Assembly (NCBI RefSeq): GCF_020423045.1
Contig: NZ_CP081943.1
Location: 1,860,001-1,924,000, forward strand
Direction of reading: 5' to 3'
Length of the DNA stretch: 64,000 nucleotides
Source: Pseudomonas sp. MM213
GTDB lineage: Bacteria; Pseudomonadota; Gammaproteobacteria; Pseudomonadales; Pseudomonadaceae
Below, piece after piece: positions 33,855 to 43,645 of this stretch. Below the pieces are notes generated by a model. That model was not told the origin of the DNA, did not search any database, and saw only the letters and a program-made list of their open reading frames with translations. Position 1 is the stretch's first letter; the number at the start of each line of letters is the position of its first letter. The position numbers and the translations under genes are program-made.

Positions 33855-35681
33855 ATGGAGACTCATAGTCTGATTGAGATGCTCATTTACTTGGGCTCGG
33901 CTGCCTTGATAGTCCCAATCGCCGTTCGGTTAGGACTTGGCCCGGTTCTAGGTTATCTGTTGGCCGGCTGCCTGATCGGCCCGTGGGGCCTGAAGCTGGT
34001 AACTGATGTGGAATCCATCCTGCACTTTGCTGAAATCGGCGTAGTTTTGATGTTGTTTATCATTGGCCTCGAACTTGATCCCAAACGTCTTTGGGCCATG
34101 CGCCGAATGGTCTTCGGTGGCGGCGCATTGCAGATGCTGGCCTGCGGTGTTGCAATTGCCGTGTTTTGCGCCGCACTGGGCTTGAACTGGACAGCAGCAC
34201 TGTTGGTTGGGTTGACGCTGAGTCTGTCGTCGACCGCCATCGCCATGCAGGCCATGAACGAGCGAAACATGATCCCTACCGCAGTGGGTCGCAGCAGCTT
34301 TGCCGTGCTGTTGTTTCAGGACATCGCGGCGATTCCGCTGGTCGCGATGATTCCATTGTTAGCAACAAATGGTGGTACGCCTTCCGGCGCAGAACTCGCG
34401 CTGTCCATCGCAAAAATCGTCGGTGCGATCGTCGCGGTGGTGCTCTTGGGTCAGTACGTTTCCCGGCCCGTTCTGCGCTTTGTCGCGCGCTCAGGCTTGC
34501 GCGAAATCTTCAGTGCCGTTGCGCTGTTTCTGGTGTTTGGATTCGGGTTGTTGCTGGAAGAGGCAGGATTGTCCATGGCTATGGGCGCATTTCTCGCCGG
34601 CGTCCTGTTAGCCAGTTCGGAATACCGGCACGCGCTGGAAAGTGACATCGAGCCATTCAAGGGACTGCTGCTCGGTTTGTTCTTTATCGGCGTCGGCATG
34701 TCGATCGACTTCGGCACGCTGATCGATGCGCCACTGAAAGTCTTAACGCTGACCTTGGGTTTTATCCTGATCAAGCTGCTGATTATCAAACTCCTTGGTC
34801 GCTTCCTGAGTGTCCCTACTGAACAGCGCTCTTGGCAGGCGGTGTTTCTCGGTCAGGGCAGTGAGTTCGCCTTCGTCGTGTTTGGCGCAGCAACGGTTGC
34901 CGGCATCCTGGTCGACCCCTGGGGTAAAAGCCTGACCTTGGCGGTAGCGCTGTCCATGTGCGTCACACCTCTGCTGATCCTTGTGCTCAATCGCCTGGAG
35001 TCCGCAAGAAAACAGGACAATCAGGAAGCGGACACCATCGACCAGCGCAATCCTCGGGTAATCATCGCCGGCTTTGGTCGATTCGGCCAAATCGCGGGCC
35101 GTCTATTAATGTCCTGTGGCTTTGAAGTAGTGGTGCTGGATCACGATCCCGATCATATCGAGACGTTGCGCAAGTTCGGGGTCAAGGTGTTCTACGGCGA
35201 CGCGACCCGCCTCGATTTGCTGCACGCCGCCGGTGCTGCACAAGCAGTGGTGTTGATCAACGCGATCGACAATCAGGAAGACAACCTGGCATTGACCCGG
35301 CTGGCTCAAGAGCATTTTCCTTCCCTGAAGCTGGTGGTGCGCGCTCGCGATATGGGGCACATCATTACCCTACGTCAGATGGGCATAGAGGCAGTCGAGC
35401 GGGAAACTTTTGAGAGCGCTTTGTCCCTTGGACGCAAAGCGCTGGAACAACTGGGCGTAGGGCCCTACGAGGCCCGTGAACGCGCGGATCGATTCCGCCG
35501 CCTGAACCAGGAAATGCTTGAAGAAATGGCCGCGCAGCCCGAGGACGACACTGAGTTCAAGTACGACGCATACAAGCGGGCCAACGCCCTTCTGACGGAA
35601 ATTTTCAACGAAGACCGTGCTCATCCGATCAACAATTGGCCTGAACATGATAGAAGCAGGCAAGAGGAAACACGAAGCTAA
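33855..35681 (+). CDS. Glutathione-gated K+/H+ antiporter (KefB/KefC type)
   Basis: 608 residues. The N-terminal ~385 form about 12 membrane segments of the CPA2 family ([34 protein letters not shown]). A regulatory RCK/TrkA-N domain starts near 399 with [16 protein letters not shown] and continues to about 515 ([20 protein letters not shown]). Kef systems are inhibited by GSH and opened by GSH adducts, acidifying the cytoplasm to protect against electrophiles. Immediate linkage to the KefF-like gene, and to ene-reductase and gor through a shared promoter type, strongly supports electrophile defence. Confidence 0.95.
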   Translation: METHSLIEMLIYLGSAALIVPIAVRLGLGPVLGYLLAGCLIGPWGLKLVTDVESILHFAEIGVVLMLFIIGLELDPKRLWAMRRMVFGGGALQMLACGVAIAVFCAALGLNWTAALLVGLTLSLSSTAIAMQAMNERNMIPTAVGRSSFAVLLFQDIAAIPLVAMIPLLATNGGTPSGAELALSIAKIVGAIVAVVLLGQYVSRPVLRFVARSGLREIFSAVALFLVFGFGLLLEEAGLSMAMGAFLAGVLLASSEYRHALESDIEPFKGLLLGLFFIGVGMSIDFGTLIDAPLKVLTLTLGFILIKLLIIKLLGRFLSVPTEQRSWQAVFLGQGSEFAFVVFGAATVAGILVDPWGKSLTLAVALSMCVTPLLILVLNRLESARKQDNQEADTIDQRNPRVIIAGFGRFGQIAGRLLMSCGFEVVVLDHDPDHIETLRKFGVKVFYGDATRLDLLHAAGAAQAVVLINAIDNQEDNLALTRLAQEHFPSLKLVVRARDMGHIITLRQMGIEAVERETFESALSLGRKALEQLGVGPYEARERADRFRRLNQEMLEEMAAQPEDDTEFKYDAYKRANALLTEIFNEDRAHPINNWPEHDRSRQEETRS

Positions 35682-35874
35682 ACTATCCTCATGATCGGGG
35701 CGCCTGAAAGACCAGAAATGATGATTTGCGTACTAAAGAGCGCGTAAACCGTGAGGCAACAACTCCGTAATCTCACTGGTTGGCTTCGTCGGAAGGCGTT
35801 TAATGAAGAACTTCAGGTAAGCGGTAATCGCCCGGGCAATACACCTTTGTCCCACCTTCGATCAAAGCGGCGGT

Positions 35875-35909
35875 GTCCACCTAACCTAAATTAGGTGGAC
35901 TCCATTTTT
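35875..35909 (+). terminator. Rho-independent terminator of the kef operon
   Basis: A perfect 10-bp stem, GTCCACCTAA/TTAGGTGGAC, with a 6-base loop, followed by TCCATTTTT, between converging genes. Confidence 0.75.
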
Positions 35910-35936
35910 AGCCTATCAAAGTGGATGCGTACACAC

Positions 35937-36668
35937 TTAGATAGCAGTCGTTAGGTAGCCACCATCCACAGGAAGAACGACTCCATTTATAAACGATGCG
36001 GCATCAGAAGCCAGGAAAGCAATTGCCTTGGCAACCTCTTCGGCAGTGCCAAACCGCTTCATCGGAGTTCGAGACAGCAATTTAGCCCTCTTGGCCTCGT
36101 CATCGATTTTTTCTAATAAGGGGGTTGCAATCCAGCCCGGAGCAACCGCGTTTACACGAATATTATCAGGTGCGTAGGCCTCCGCGAGAGACTTGGTAAG
36201 CTGAACAATCCCCCCTTTTGCTGCCGCATATGCGACAAGCTTGCCACCGCCGAAAAATGAGAACATTGAAGCAATGTTGATAATGGATCCGCCTTGCTTT
36301 GCCAACAAAGGGTATGACAGGTTAATGAGCCTATAAACGGCTTGCAGTTGTACTGATAGCACTTGGTTAAAAGCCTCCCACTCGACTTCTCTCTCTCCCA
36401 GGGTGCCTCCAGCTGCTGGCACCAGAATATCGAGGCGATCAAGGCTCTCAATGACTTTTTTGAGCGCCGCATCGTCAGTGACGTTGACTTCTCGAAGATC
36501 GAGGTCAACCCCAGGCGTGACTTTTGTTTCATCCGCGCCGAGACCTATAGCAACGACCTTAGCGCCGTGACGAGCGAAAAATTCAGCCGTTGACTGCCCA
36601 ATACCCGAGGTACCGCCGCTAACGAGTACAACTTTTCCTTTAAATAAATCGCTGATATAGGTAGTCAT
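35937..36668 (-). CDS. SDR-family NAD(P)-dependent oxidoreductase
   Basis: 243 residues, classical SDR. GGTSGIGQ cofactor motif at 18-25, NxAxG-like PAAGG near 86, catalytic Ser in INIASMFS, YAAAK near 148, and LPVDGGYLTTAI C-terminus. It heads a catabolic set with a porin, MFS carrier and cupin dioxygenase. Confidence 0.92.
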   Translation of the reverse strand: MTTYISDLFKGKVVLVSGGTSGIGQSTAEFFARHGAKVVAIGLGADETKVTPGVDLDLREVNVTDDAALKKVIESLDRLDILVPAAGGTLGEREVEWEAFNQVLSVQLQAVYRLINLSYPLLAKQGGSIINIASMFSFFGGGKLVAYAAAKGGIVQLTKSLAEAYAPDNIRVNAVAPGWIATPLLEKIDDEAKRAKLLSRTPMKRFGTAEEVAKAIAFLASDAASFINGVVLPVDGGYLTTAI

Positions 36669-36765
36669 TACAACCTCAAGGAGTTAGTTTCATGGTAAAA
36701 AACAACTGTTGAATCCCAAGAAAGAACCGCTGCAATAAGCAAGAAGCATTGAGTTAAAAAATATT

Positions 36766-38034
36766 TCAAAGTCCAAGCATTGAGCCCACATCAAGCATGA
36801 CTTGGAGGCCAACAACGAAGCCATTGCTGCTCAGTTCTCGGGCCCCAGGGTTATAGTAATTGTCAGGGTTAATCAGGTATTGAATGCTCGGCTCGACCGC
36901 CAGGTTATGGCTCAACGCAAAATGGCCATTAGCTTCCAGTGCGTAGATATTTTTATCGCCCAAGCGAGGATCGCCAAAGTTGGTGATACGTTCTCGTTGC
37001 TGGAACTCCAACTGGTGAGGATTGACCCGCATATAGCTGGTTTTGAAATTCAGCTTGTCTTGCGGTCGATCGAAAGGCGCGAGGTAGGTTAATCCACCTT
37101 CTGCGAAATGACTGAAGGGTTGCTTGCTGTCCGCTGCCGCCGAAACTGAACCGAACATTTGTAGGCCCTGTCCATCAGCGCGCCATAGGGTTTGCCGGAA
37201 CTTGAAGAAGGCTCCGGCAGTGCCATGATCACTGGTACCGGTCAATGGATCCGACTGTTTTGAAGAGTTGAAGTAAGCATTAAGTTCGTATTGCGTATTG
37301 TCGTCACTAGGTTTACTACCTATCCCCACTAGAAAGCTGGTGCCGCTAGCGTCGTCGGTACTGAAGTCCAAACCTTTACGCTTTTTCAAGTAGTCGACAG
37401 GGTTGGATTCAAACGCACCGGCGTGTACATACAGGCTCGGGTTTACCTGATACTTCAGATAGCCACCCCAGGCACCGAAGGGTGGTGGCAGCACACCGCT
37501 GGAGGCGTCTAGGATTGGATCAGTGCAGGTAACCACCGTTTCGCAATTGTAGATGTAAAAGTAGCGTCGGGCATTAGTGCGCCCCATATGCAAGTCGAGC
37601 TGTCCATCGAGCCATTTTTGCTCGAAGGTCATAAGACTCAACTGGTTGGCGGCGATGTCATTGTGAAGAGGGGCGCCAGCAAAGTAGGTGCCTGCTGCGC
37701 CCTGCCAGTTATGCGAAGTAGGCTGCCCAGTGCCATTGTCGAGAATGAACAATGTTTCTTCAAAATGAAACGCCGCGCCATCTAGGCCTGCCAAGGTCGC
37801 GAGGTCAACATCGGCACCTAGGTATAAGTCGCCACTGTTGCCAAAGCTATTGTGCCTGGGGCCAGTGTCGAGATTCTTCATAGACAAGCTCGAGAATTGC
37901 ACATGGGGCTGAATGCCATAATTGGACATTTTCTCGCCAAGCTCTACTAGAGGGCCTTCATTGTTTTGCGCCCAAGCTTGGGGAAACAGGAATGCGGTTA
38001 CCAGAAAAACGCCAAAACGTATTAGATAGCTCAT
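36766..38034 (-). CDS. Outer-membrane carbohydrate-selective porin (OprB-like)
   Basis: 422 residues. Signal peptide (about 1-22, ending FPQAWA before QNN), then a beta-barrel with regular amphipathic strands and GYLKYQVNPSLYVHAGAFES; last residues end hydrophobic. OprB/CoxB-like or aromatic-acid porin. ATG at 38034. It likely admits the substrate of the adjacent MFS transporter. Confidence 0.78.
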   Translation of the reverse strand: MSYLIRFGVFLVTAFLFPQAWAQNNEGPLVELGEKMSNYGIQPHVQFSSLSMKNLDTGPRHNSFGNSGDLYLGADVDLATLAGLDGAAFHFEETLFILDNGTGQPTSHNWQGAAGTYFAGAPLHNDIAANQLSLMTFEQKWLDGQLDLHMGRTNARRYFYIYNCETVVTCTDPILDASSGVLPPPFGAWGGYLKYQVNPSLYVHAGAFESNPVDYLKKRKGLDFSTDDASGTSFLVGIGSKPSDDNTQYELNAYFNSSKQSDPLTGTSDHGTAGAFFKFRQTLWRADGQGLQMFGSVSAAADSKQPFSHFAEGGLTYLAPFDRPQDKLNFKTSYMRVNPHQLEFQQRERITNFGDPRLGDKNIYALEANGHFALSHNLAVEPSIQYLINPDNYYNPGARELSSNGFVVGLQVMLDVGSMLGL

Positions 38035-38296
38035 GGTCAATACTCTTTTTTATTTTTGTAATGAGTAACTATGTCAACACTTCACTATCGACAGGACGTG
38101 GCAGGTAAAAGCGCCAATACCGCTTCCACCGTCCAAGTTTGTATATAGTTCGTTTGCGTATTCCAGCGCTTCACAGTGAAGATATTGCATCATGTTCAGG
38201 CGCACGCTAGATAGCGCTGATCAACACTTTACTAATGCGGCCTACTGCCATGTTCCTCGGCAGCAGCTGTGCAACATGTCAGGAACAATGTCACAG

Positions 38297-39541
38297 CTAG
38301 CTTCCCTCAATAGCATGAGTTGATGACGGCTGACGCTGGAGTACGGCGGGAGCAGTCTCCTTAAGAAACAGCGACAAGAGCGCTGCCAGCACCGCACCAC
38401 TACTGGATATCCACATCACTATGGACAAGCCAAAACGGTCTGCGGCGAAACCGGCTACGGTCGGCGCTACAAACCCGCCGATTAGCTCACCCACACCCAT
38501 GATCATGCCCAGAGCCGTGGCCATCACTTCCCTAGGCACGGTTTCCGCCGGAATGGTCGACATAAAAAGTGTGAAACAGCCCAGTCCGGTAAAGGTCAAC
38601 ACCATCAGTATCCCGAGAATTAGCGGTGACGGAGCAAACAGCAGCGCCATCGGGCAACACGCCGAAATCAGAGAGAAAATCACCAAAGTGGGACGTCGAC
38701 CGATTCGGTCAGAAATGGCGGGCACCACAAATCCCCAGAGCACCCATGCTGCGCCCAGACAGCTCATGATCGCGCTCATACTGGGCGGGGTGTATCCGCG
38801 ATCGGTCACTAGGAAAGTCGGAGTAAAGGAGATAAGGATGACGAACCAAGTCAGAAACACGCAACTGATCAAGGTGCATAGCACAATGTTTCGGCTTTTT
38901 AGCAAGGCCAAGCGGTTTCCGGGTTCTTTATCTCGAATGATTGGCGTAGGGCGTGGATCATCTCGCCGGACGTATCGCCATAAGAGCCAAGCTATCAAAA
39001 GGCCCGGCAGCAAGGAAACTATGAATGCGTGTCGCCACCCATATGCCTCAGCTAGGTGTATTAATACTGGAGGCCCGACCACCGCACCAAGCAAGCCAGC
39101 CGCCGACCCCTGCAACAATCCCATATTGAGACCGCGTCGATGAGATGATGAGGCCTCCACCATCATCGACTGGGACAACGGCAATATTGGCCCCTCGGCC
39201 AAACCCATGATCCCACGAAACAGCAGCAAACTAAGAAACCCTGTGACCAGCCCAGAAAGCGCCGAACACAAGGAAAACAAGATCACTGCAATTATTAAGA
39301 GTGGCTTCCTCACCCCTTTGCGGTCTGACCAAGCTCCCACCAGCGCTCCTGATAGCGCCCAAGCGAGAGCTAATACAGAAGACAGCATGCCCAGATGACT
39401 GTTGCTCAAATTCAGCTCGGCAGACATGTATGGAAACAGAAAGGACAGCGCCAAACGATCAAAAAACACAAAGCCAAAAGTCAGAAATAGCACACATAGC
39501 AAAGTGTTTTCGTAACCGGCTTTATTATTATTGTCAGCCAT
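38297..39541 (-). CDS. MFS transporter (ACS-like)
   Basis: 414 residues, about 12 membrane segments. The A-loop GAWSDRKGVRKPLLI, RGIMGLAEGPILPLSQSMMV near 108, and PAISDRIGRRPTLVIF near 262 mark the major facilitator superfamily, aromatic-acid/anion type. Located between porin and dioxygenase genes, so probably imports the aromatic substrate. Confidence 0.92.
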   Translation of the reverse strand: MADNNNKAGYENTLLCVLFLTFGFVFFDRLALSFLFPYMSAELNLSNSHLGMLSSVLALAWALSGALVGAWSDRKGVRKPLLIIAVILFSLCSALSGLVTGFLSLLLFRGIMGLAEGPILPLSQSMMVEASSSHRRGLNMGLLQGSAAGLLGAVVGPPVLIHLAEAYGWRHAFIVSLLPGLLIAWLLWRYVRRDDPRPTPIIRDKEPGNRLALLKSRNIVLCTLISCVFLTWFVILISFTPTFLVTDRGYTPPSMSAIMSCLGAAWVLWGFVVPAISDRIGRRPTLVIFSLISACCPMALLFAPSPLILGILMVLTFTGLGCFTLFMSTIPAETVPREVMATALGMIMGVGELIGGFVAPTVAGFAADRFGLSIVMWISSSGAVLAALLSLFLKETAPAVLQRQPSSTHAIEGS

Positions 39542-39562
39542 AGTTATTCTCCGAAGAGCGAG

Positions 39563-40096
39563 TTAGCGAAATAGGCGATCCACAGCGTCAGCGCCCAAGC
39601 CAACCTTTTCATAGTGCTCACGGCACAAGGCAATGTAAGAGTGCACATCGAAGTAACCAGTGGACTCGCCCTGCTCGTCTAGCCAGATCAGTGGCCCTTT
39701 GACAATAAAAAACACACGCATAGGCTCTTCGTGGTCATACGCGACCAAAGTGTGACCTTCGCCCGGTGTTTCATAAACAAAGTCTCCTGCGGTCGCCGTC
39801 CAATCGTGCTCCAGGTAGCCCCATTTGCCGGAGAGGGTATAAGCGAAAACCTCATGGGGGTGATAGTGCCTATTGACCAGACCAGCGCGACTGGACATCA
39901 AAATATCGCACCAGCGGTTTTCACTTGGGGAAATCCACAAAGGTCGTGAAGAAACGGTTTCAGTGAAAGGCACGTAGAGTCGCAAGTCATCGCTGGCCGC
40001 ATTGGGAAGATAGACCTCAGGTTTAGCGTCAGGCATTAAGCAATTTGCAATAGGCTGCAGGTCTTTCCAAAATTCGGTGCTGGCTAATTCGGGCAT
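39563..40096 (-). CDS. Cupin dioxygenase, 2,4'-dihydroxyacetophenone dioxygenase-like
   Basis: 177 residues. A cupin fold with metal ligands in RHYHPHEVFAYTLSGKWGYL (HxH then Glu) and a later HTLV in GEGHTLVAYD. The whole sequence matches the family of 2,4'-dihydroxyacetophenone dioxygenase, which cleaves a C-C bond of the side chain. The ATG at 40096 has AGAGG before it; the 23 residues further upstream are rejected. Confidence 0.82.
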   Translation of the reverse strand: MPELASTEFWKDLQPIANCLMPDAKPEVYLPNAASDDLRLYVPFTETVSSRPLWISPSENRWCDILMSSRAGLVNRHYHPHEVFAYTLSGKWGYLEHDWTATAGDFVYETPGEGHTLVAYDHEEPMRVFFIVKGPLIWLDEQGESTGYFDVHSYIALCREHYEKVGLGADAVDRLFR

Positions 40097-40339
40097 GGTC
40101 GGCCTCTGATTGTTGGGAGAGTGCGACCACTTTAAGGCGAGAAATTCAGATCGGTTTGACCACAACTGACATCATTGTTGCCTGAATCGGACGGAGGCTT
40201 TTTGGGCTGGCAGAACAATCGATTTGGCCCGGCGAGTCAGTTGACATGGGCTATTGCCCAGAGGTTAATTGGGCCTCTGAAAGCCTCGTGATTTGCCTTG
40301 CTTGCCTGAGCGTTTTCAAAAACAACGAGAATAATAAAA

Positions 40340-41314
40340 ATGAAGACAGGCACCTTGCTCGACACCCGACGGGCGACTACCGATTGCGTCCCCCTTGACC
40401 AGCGCCTGGCCTTCTGGGAGCAGTACAACGCATCTACCTTGGTGGGCCTCAAATGCTCGTCCTATAGCGAGACAGGATTCGCCGCTAGCGAGGACAATCT
40501 GAGTCTGGAAAGCATGCGGGTAGCTCATATCGTCGCCAACGAGCACGTTATTGAACGTGACGGCTCGATGATTCGTGCGGTGCCCAAGGCGTCCGTTTTC
40601 GTGTCTCTTGTCACAGGAAGTGCTTCGTTTTTCTTTCAGAACGGCAGCTGCCATTTACTGGAGCCTGGAGAACTGATGGTGTATCGCACAGACAAACCCT
40701 ACCTGTTTGGGTTTTCCGGCTCCATGCGCAAGTTCATATTCGACATTCCCCAGGAAGTTTTTGCCAGTCATTGCTTGAGCCGTTTCGAAACTGCACTGAA
40801 AATCAGCGCTCACACCGGCACGCAACGCTTGCTGATGCGCACACTCGCTGAGCGCACCCGAGGCTTTTTCGAGCAGCCACTTAGCCAGGACGCAGATAAT
40901 TATCAAGACGATGCATTAGAGTTGCTGGGCAACATAATTGCGGGCCAGGTCGGCCAGCGCCGGGGCAATGCGCTAAGCGCCTCATATTTATTGGCCGCCA
41001 AGCAATGCATTATGGAGCAGTTGGCTGATCCGACTTTGAGCTGCGAGCGAGTTGCGGCTCAAACCGGAGTCTCTACACGACATCTTGCACGGCTGTTTGC
41101 GTTGGAAGACACTCAGCCGCATCGCTTCATTTTGGAAAAGCGCCTGCAACGAGCTTACCGCTTGCTGAATAGCGAACAGGTTAGGGGACTGGATATTTCT
41201 GAGGTTGCCTACCGCCAAGGTTTTACCAGTCAAGCCCACTTCGCTAGGGCCTTCAAGGCGCGCTACGGACAAACACCTTCCGAGGTTCGAGCGATGGCCT
41301 TAGGAAAAACTTGA
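40340..41314 (+). CDS. AraC-family regulator (FeaR/NphR-like)
   Basis: 324 residues. N-terminal AraC_binding_2-like domain (VPLDQRLAFWEQYNASTLVG) and two C-terminal HTHs: SCERVAAQTGVSTRHLARLF and DISEVAYRQGFTSQAHFARA, ending FKARYGQTPSEVRAM. Divergent from the dioxygenase-MFS-porin-SDR operon, which it presumably activates. The intergenic gap is 243 bases. Confidence 0.9.
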   Translation: MKTGTLLDTRRATTDCVPLDQRLAFWEQYNASTLVGLKCSSYSETGFAASEDNLSLESMRVAHIVANEHVIERDGSMIRAVPKASVFVSLVTGSASFFFQNGSCHLLEPGELMVYRTDKPYLFGFSGSMRKFIFDIPQEVFASHCLSRFETALKISAHTGTQRLLMRTLAERTRGFFEQPLSQDADNYQDDALELLGNIIAGQVGQRRGNALSASYLLAAKQCIMEQLADPTLSCERVAAQTGVSTRHLARLFALEDTQPHRFILEKRLQRAYRLLNSEQVRGLDISEVAYRQGFTSQAHFARAFKARYGQTPSEVRAMALGKT

Positions 41315-41329
41315 GGATGCGTCGTGCCT

Positions 41330-41650
41330 TCAGCATTTTACGTCCAATTCGGCAAGGAGCTCAGTCAACGTTGCTGACAGTTGCTGGTCTTGGCGCTTGT
41401 AATACGTCCACTTACCTACTTTAGTCGCCACAACGAGGCCTTGATCACTGAGAGCCTTCAGGCAAAGCGAAGTGGCCGGCTGCGATAGCCCGGCCTTTTC
41501 CTGAATGAGACTGGCACAAACGCCATAGACGTCGAAGGCGTATATCTGCGTCTGGTCGTGGAACGCCGTAAAAGGGTCTTTTAGCCACGCCAATACCTTT
41601 CTGCGTACTGGACTGGAGAGTATTTTCAGCGTCTCATTCAAATCCGGCAT
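41330..41650 (-). CDS. ArsR-family winged-helix repressor
   Basis: 106 residues. LKILSSPVRRKVLAWLKDP start, then SQPATSLCLKALSDQGLVVA recognition helix with a cysteine, and a C-terminal helix. It lacks a clear metal-binding ELCVCDL motif, so it may sense a redox or organic signal. Transcribed downstream of the old yellow enzyme; the operator at 42859 is its likely site. Confidence 0.88.
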   Translation of the reverse strand: MPDLNETLKILSSPVRRKVLAWLKDPFTAFHDQTQIYAFDVYGVCASLIQEKAGLSQPATSLCLKALSDQGLVVATKVGKWTYYKRQDQQLSATLTELLAELDVKC

Positions 41651-41700
41651 TTGGCTTGGTTCCTACGCACGCAGAGTGTCCCTGCTACAAACGGATTATC

Positions 41701-42825
41701 TTAAGCGTTGCAGAATGGATAGTCGATGTAACCTTCCTCTCCTCCGCCATAGAGCGTAGCCGCGTTAACCGGATTCAGTTCGAGCCCGTTCCTGAGGCGA
41801 TGAGGGAGGTCTGGATTTGCGATGAAGGTGCGGCCAAATCCGAACAAGTCTCCGTAACCTTTGGCGAGAACCTCTTTTGCTTTCGCTTCTGTATAGCGAC
41901 CGGAATACATGATCGGCGCAGAATATACCTGGCGCAGTGCCTCGCGAAATGAAGCTGGCAAGTCAGGGGCATTCTCCCAGTCAGCCTCGGCAATCGACAA
42001 GTAGCCCACTCCCAGCTCCTCAAGAATCTTGGCCGCCTCGATATATGTATGGTGAGGATCTTGCTCCACAAGGCCTAAGTAGACACGCTCCTCTTCAGTC
42101 GTCTCGAACAACGGAGCGAACCGCACCCCTACCCGGTTACCACCGAAGACACTGATCACCGCTTCGCAGATTTCACGAAGGAACCTGAGGCGGTTATCCA
42201 GCGAGCCACCATATTCATCGGTTCGGCAGTTGGTGTGCTCGGAAATGAACTGATTAACCAGGTAGCCGTTGGCGCAATGAAGTTCGACGCCGTCGAAACC
42301 AGCTTTTTTAGCGTTCAATGCGGCCGCGTGATAAAGACCCACCAGCTCTTTGACTTCCTCGGTCGTCAGCTCGACCGGCTCACTTGGATCAGTAAGTACA
42401 CCAGCTTGCGGGCCTGTTTCGATAAAGACTTTCACTGCTGTGGCACGGATGGCGGATGGCGCAATGGGGGGACGGTTATCGGGTTGGAGACTGGTGTGTG
42501 AAACCCGGCCAACGTGCCAAAGCTGGCAGAAAATAACCGATCCTTCTGCATGGACTGCATCGATGACTTTGCGCCAGCCTTCTACTTGGGCATCACTGTG
42601 AATTCCCGGAGTCCAGGCGTAGCCCTGCCCGCGTGGTTCAATCTGGGTTCCCTCTGTGACCATGAAGCCTGCAGTTGCCCGCTGCCGATAATAGGCGGCC
42701 ATGAGGTCATTGGGGATATTACCCGGTTGAGAACTTCTGGATCGGGTCAGCGGCGGAAGGGCGATCCGGTTTTTAAGTTTCAGATCGCCTAGGGCAAGAG
42801 GTTGGAACAGGCTAAGGTCAGTCAT
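41701..42825 (-). CDS. Old yellow enzyme family alkene reductase, second copy (NemA-like)
   Basis: 374 residues. LFQPLALGDLKLKNRIALPP then LTRSRS; FCQLWHVGRVSHTSLQPDNR near 97; substrate pair within FDGVELHCANGYLVNQFISE (HCAN); DEYGGSLDNRLRF near 190. It reduces N-ethylmaleimide-like or nitroester substrates with NADPH. It is more typical of NemA/XenB than the copy at 30491. Operon with ArsR. Confidence 0.94.
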   Translation of the reverse strand: MTDLSLFQPLALGDLKLKNRIALPPLTRSRSSQPGNIPNDLMAAYYRQRATAGFMVTEGTQIEPRGQGYAWTPGIHSDAQVEGWRKVIDAVHAEGSVIFCQLWHVGRVSHTSLQPDNRPPIAPSAIRATAVKVFIETGPQAGVLTDPSEPVELTTEEVKELVGLYHAAALNAKKAGFDGVELHCANGYLVNQFISEHTNCRTDEYGGSLDNRLRFLREICEAVISVFGGNRVGVRFAPLFETTEEERVYLGLVEQDPHHTYIEAAKILEELGVGYLSIAEADWENAPDLPASFREALRQVYSAPIMYSGRYTEAKAKEVLAKGYGDLFGFGRTFIANPDLPHRLRNGLELNPVNAATLYGGGEEGYIDYPFCNA

Positions 42826-42858
42826 GATGTCTCGAGGATGATGAGCGGAGAATACACA

Positions 42859-42888
42859 TTAACACATTCGAATGTATTAATGTGTTAA
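42859..42888. promoter_or_regulatory. ArsR-type operator before the ene-reductase
   Basis: A perfect 10-bp inverted repeat, TTAACACATT/AATGTGTTAA, with 10 bases between. A second palindrome, ACATTCGAATGT (42864-42875), overlaps the left arm. It lies 34 bases before the ene-reductase ATG; the ArsR gene two genes down is the likely binder (autoregulation). Confidence 0.7.
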
Positions 42889-43241
42889 GTGCTTTTGCCT
42901 CCTCGCTCTTCGTTTTCATCCGGCGGTCATTCAGCCTTCTACGCAACGCCAAGACATAGCGGGCCTCATACCGCCACTAAGCATGCGGTGGCCGCTGCGA
43001 TAGGCGCCGGCTGCACAAAGCCCCGATTGCACGAACTCTTGGGACGATTTGGATGTTGAAGGGTTTTCGTTAAGAGGGCTTAAAAGCAGTTGAAGGGGTA
43101 TGGGCGGGTTTCACGGGCGATGCGGGAGAATGCGCTGAAAGCCCGGAGCGGTAGTGTATGTAGAATTTTTTCCAGTTGAGGCACGGAAAACCGTGATTAT
43201 TTCGCTAGTCGCGCGCCCATAACAAGCTGATCTGCATTTTC
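42889..43241. other. Gene-free region
   Basis: About 350 bases with no supportable gene. No recognisable terminator tract or element was found beyond the operator at its left end. Confidence 0.5.
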
Positions 43242-43586
43242 CTAGACGACCTCCTTTAGCTCAGAAACGATTGCCTTCTTCAACGCGGCAACCGATCGAG
43301 AGCCGGCCAGAACCAAGCGTAACCGCCCTTCGTGAAAAATCGCCAAGGATGGCACTGACCGGATACCGTACATTTGGGAAATCGTCGGCGAAACAGCCAC
43401 ATCAATCTTCCCGAATGCGGCGCGGGAGCGCAGCTTTTCTGCCAAGTCGTGAAAGACCGGCTTCATTTCCTGGCAAGGCTTGCACCAAGAGGCCGAAAAC
43501 AGCACGACACTGCTTCCTTTTGCGACGAATCGAGCGAATTTTTCAGCGCTCAAATCTACAATATGACTCACATGTACCTTATCCAT
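43242..43586 (-). CDS. Thioredoxin-fold protein
   Basis: 114 residues. Active site SASWCKPCQEM near residues 31-41, cis-Pro in SVPSLAIF near 77. Single thioredoxin domain with no signal peptide: cytoplasmic disulfide reductase. Last gene of the OsmC-SDR-TetR-FrnE run, 60 bases after the FrnE-like gene. Confidence 0.93.
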   Translation of the reverse strand: MDKVHVSHIVDLSAEKFARFVAKGSSVVLFSASWCKPCQEMKPVFHDLAEKLRSRAAFGKIDVAVSPTISQMYGIRSVPSLAIFHEGRLRLVLAGSRSVAALKKAIVSELKEVV

Positions 43587-43645
43587 AACACCACTCCAAA
43601 ATCAGAGATTGCGGCACCAACAGGTACCGCACAGTCTCACCAGCA

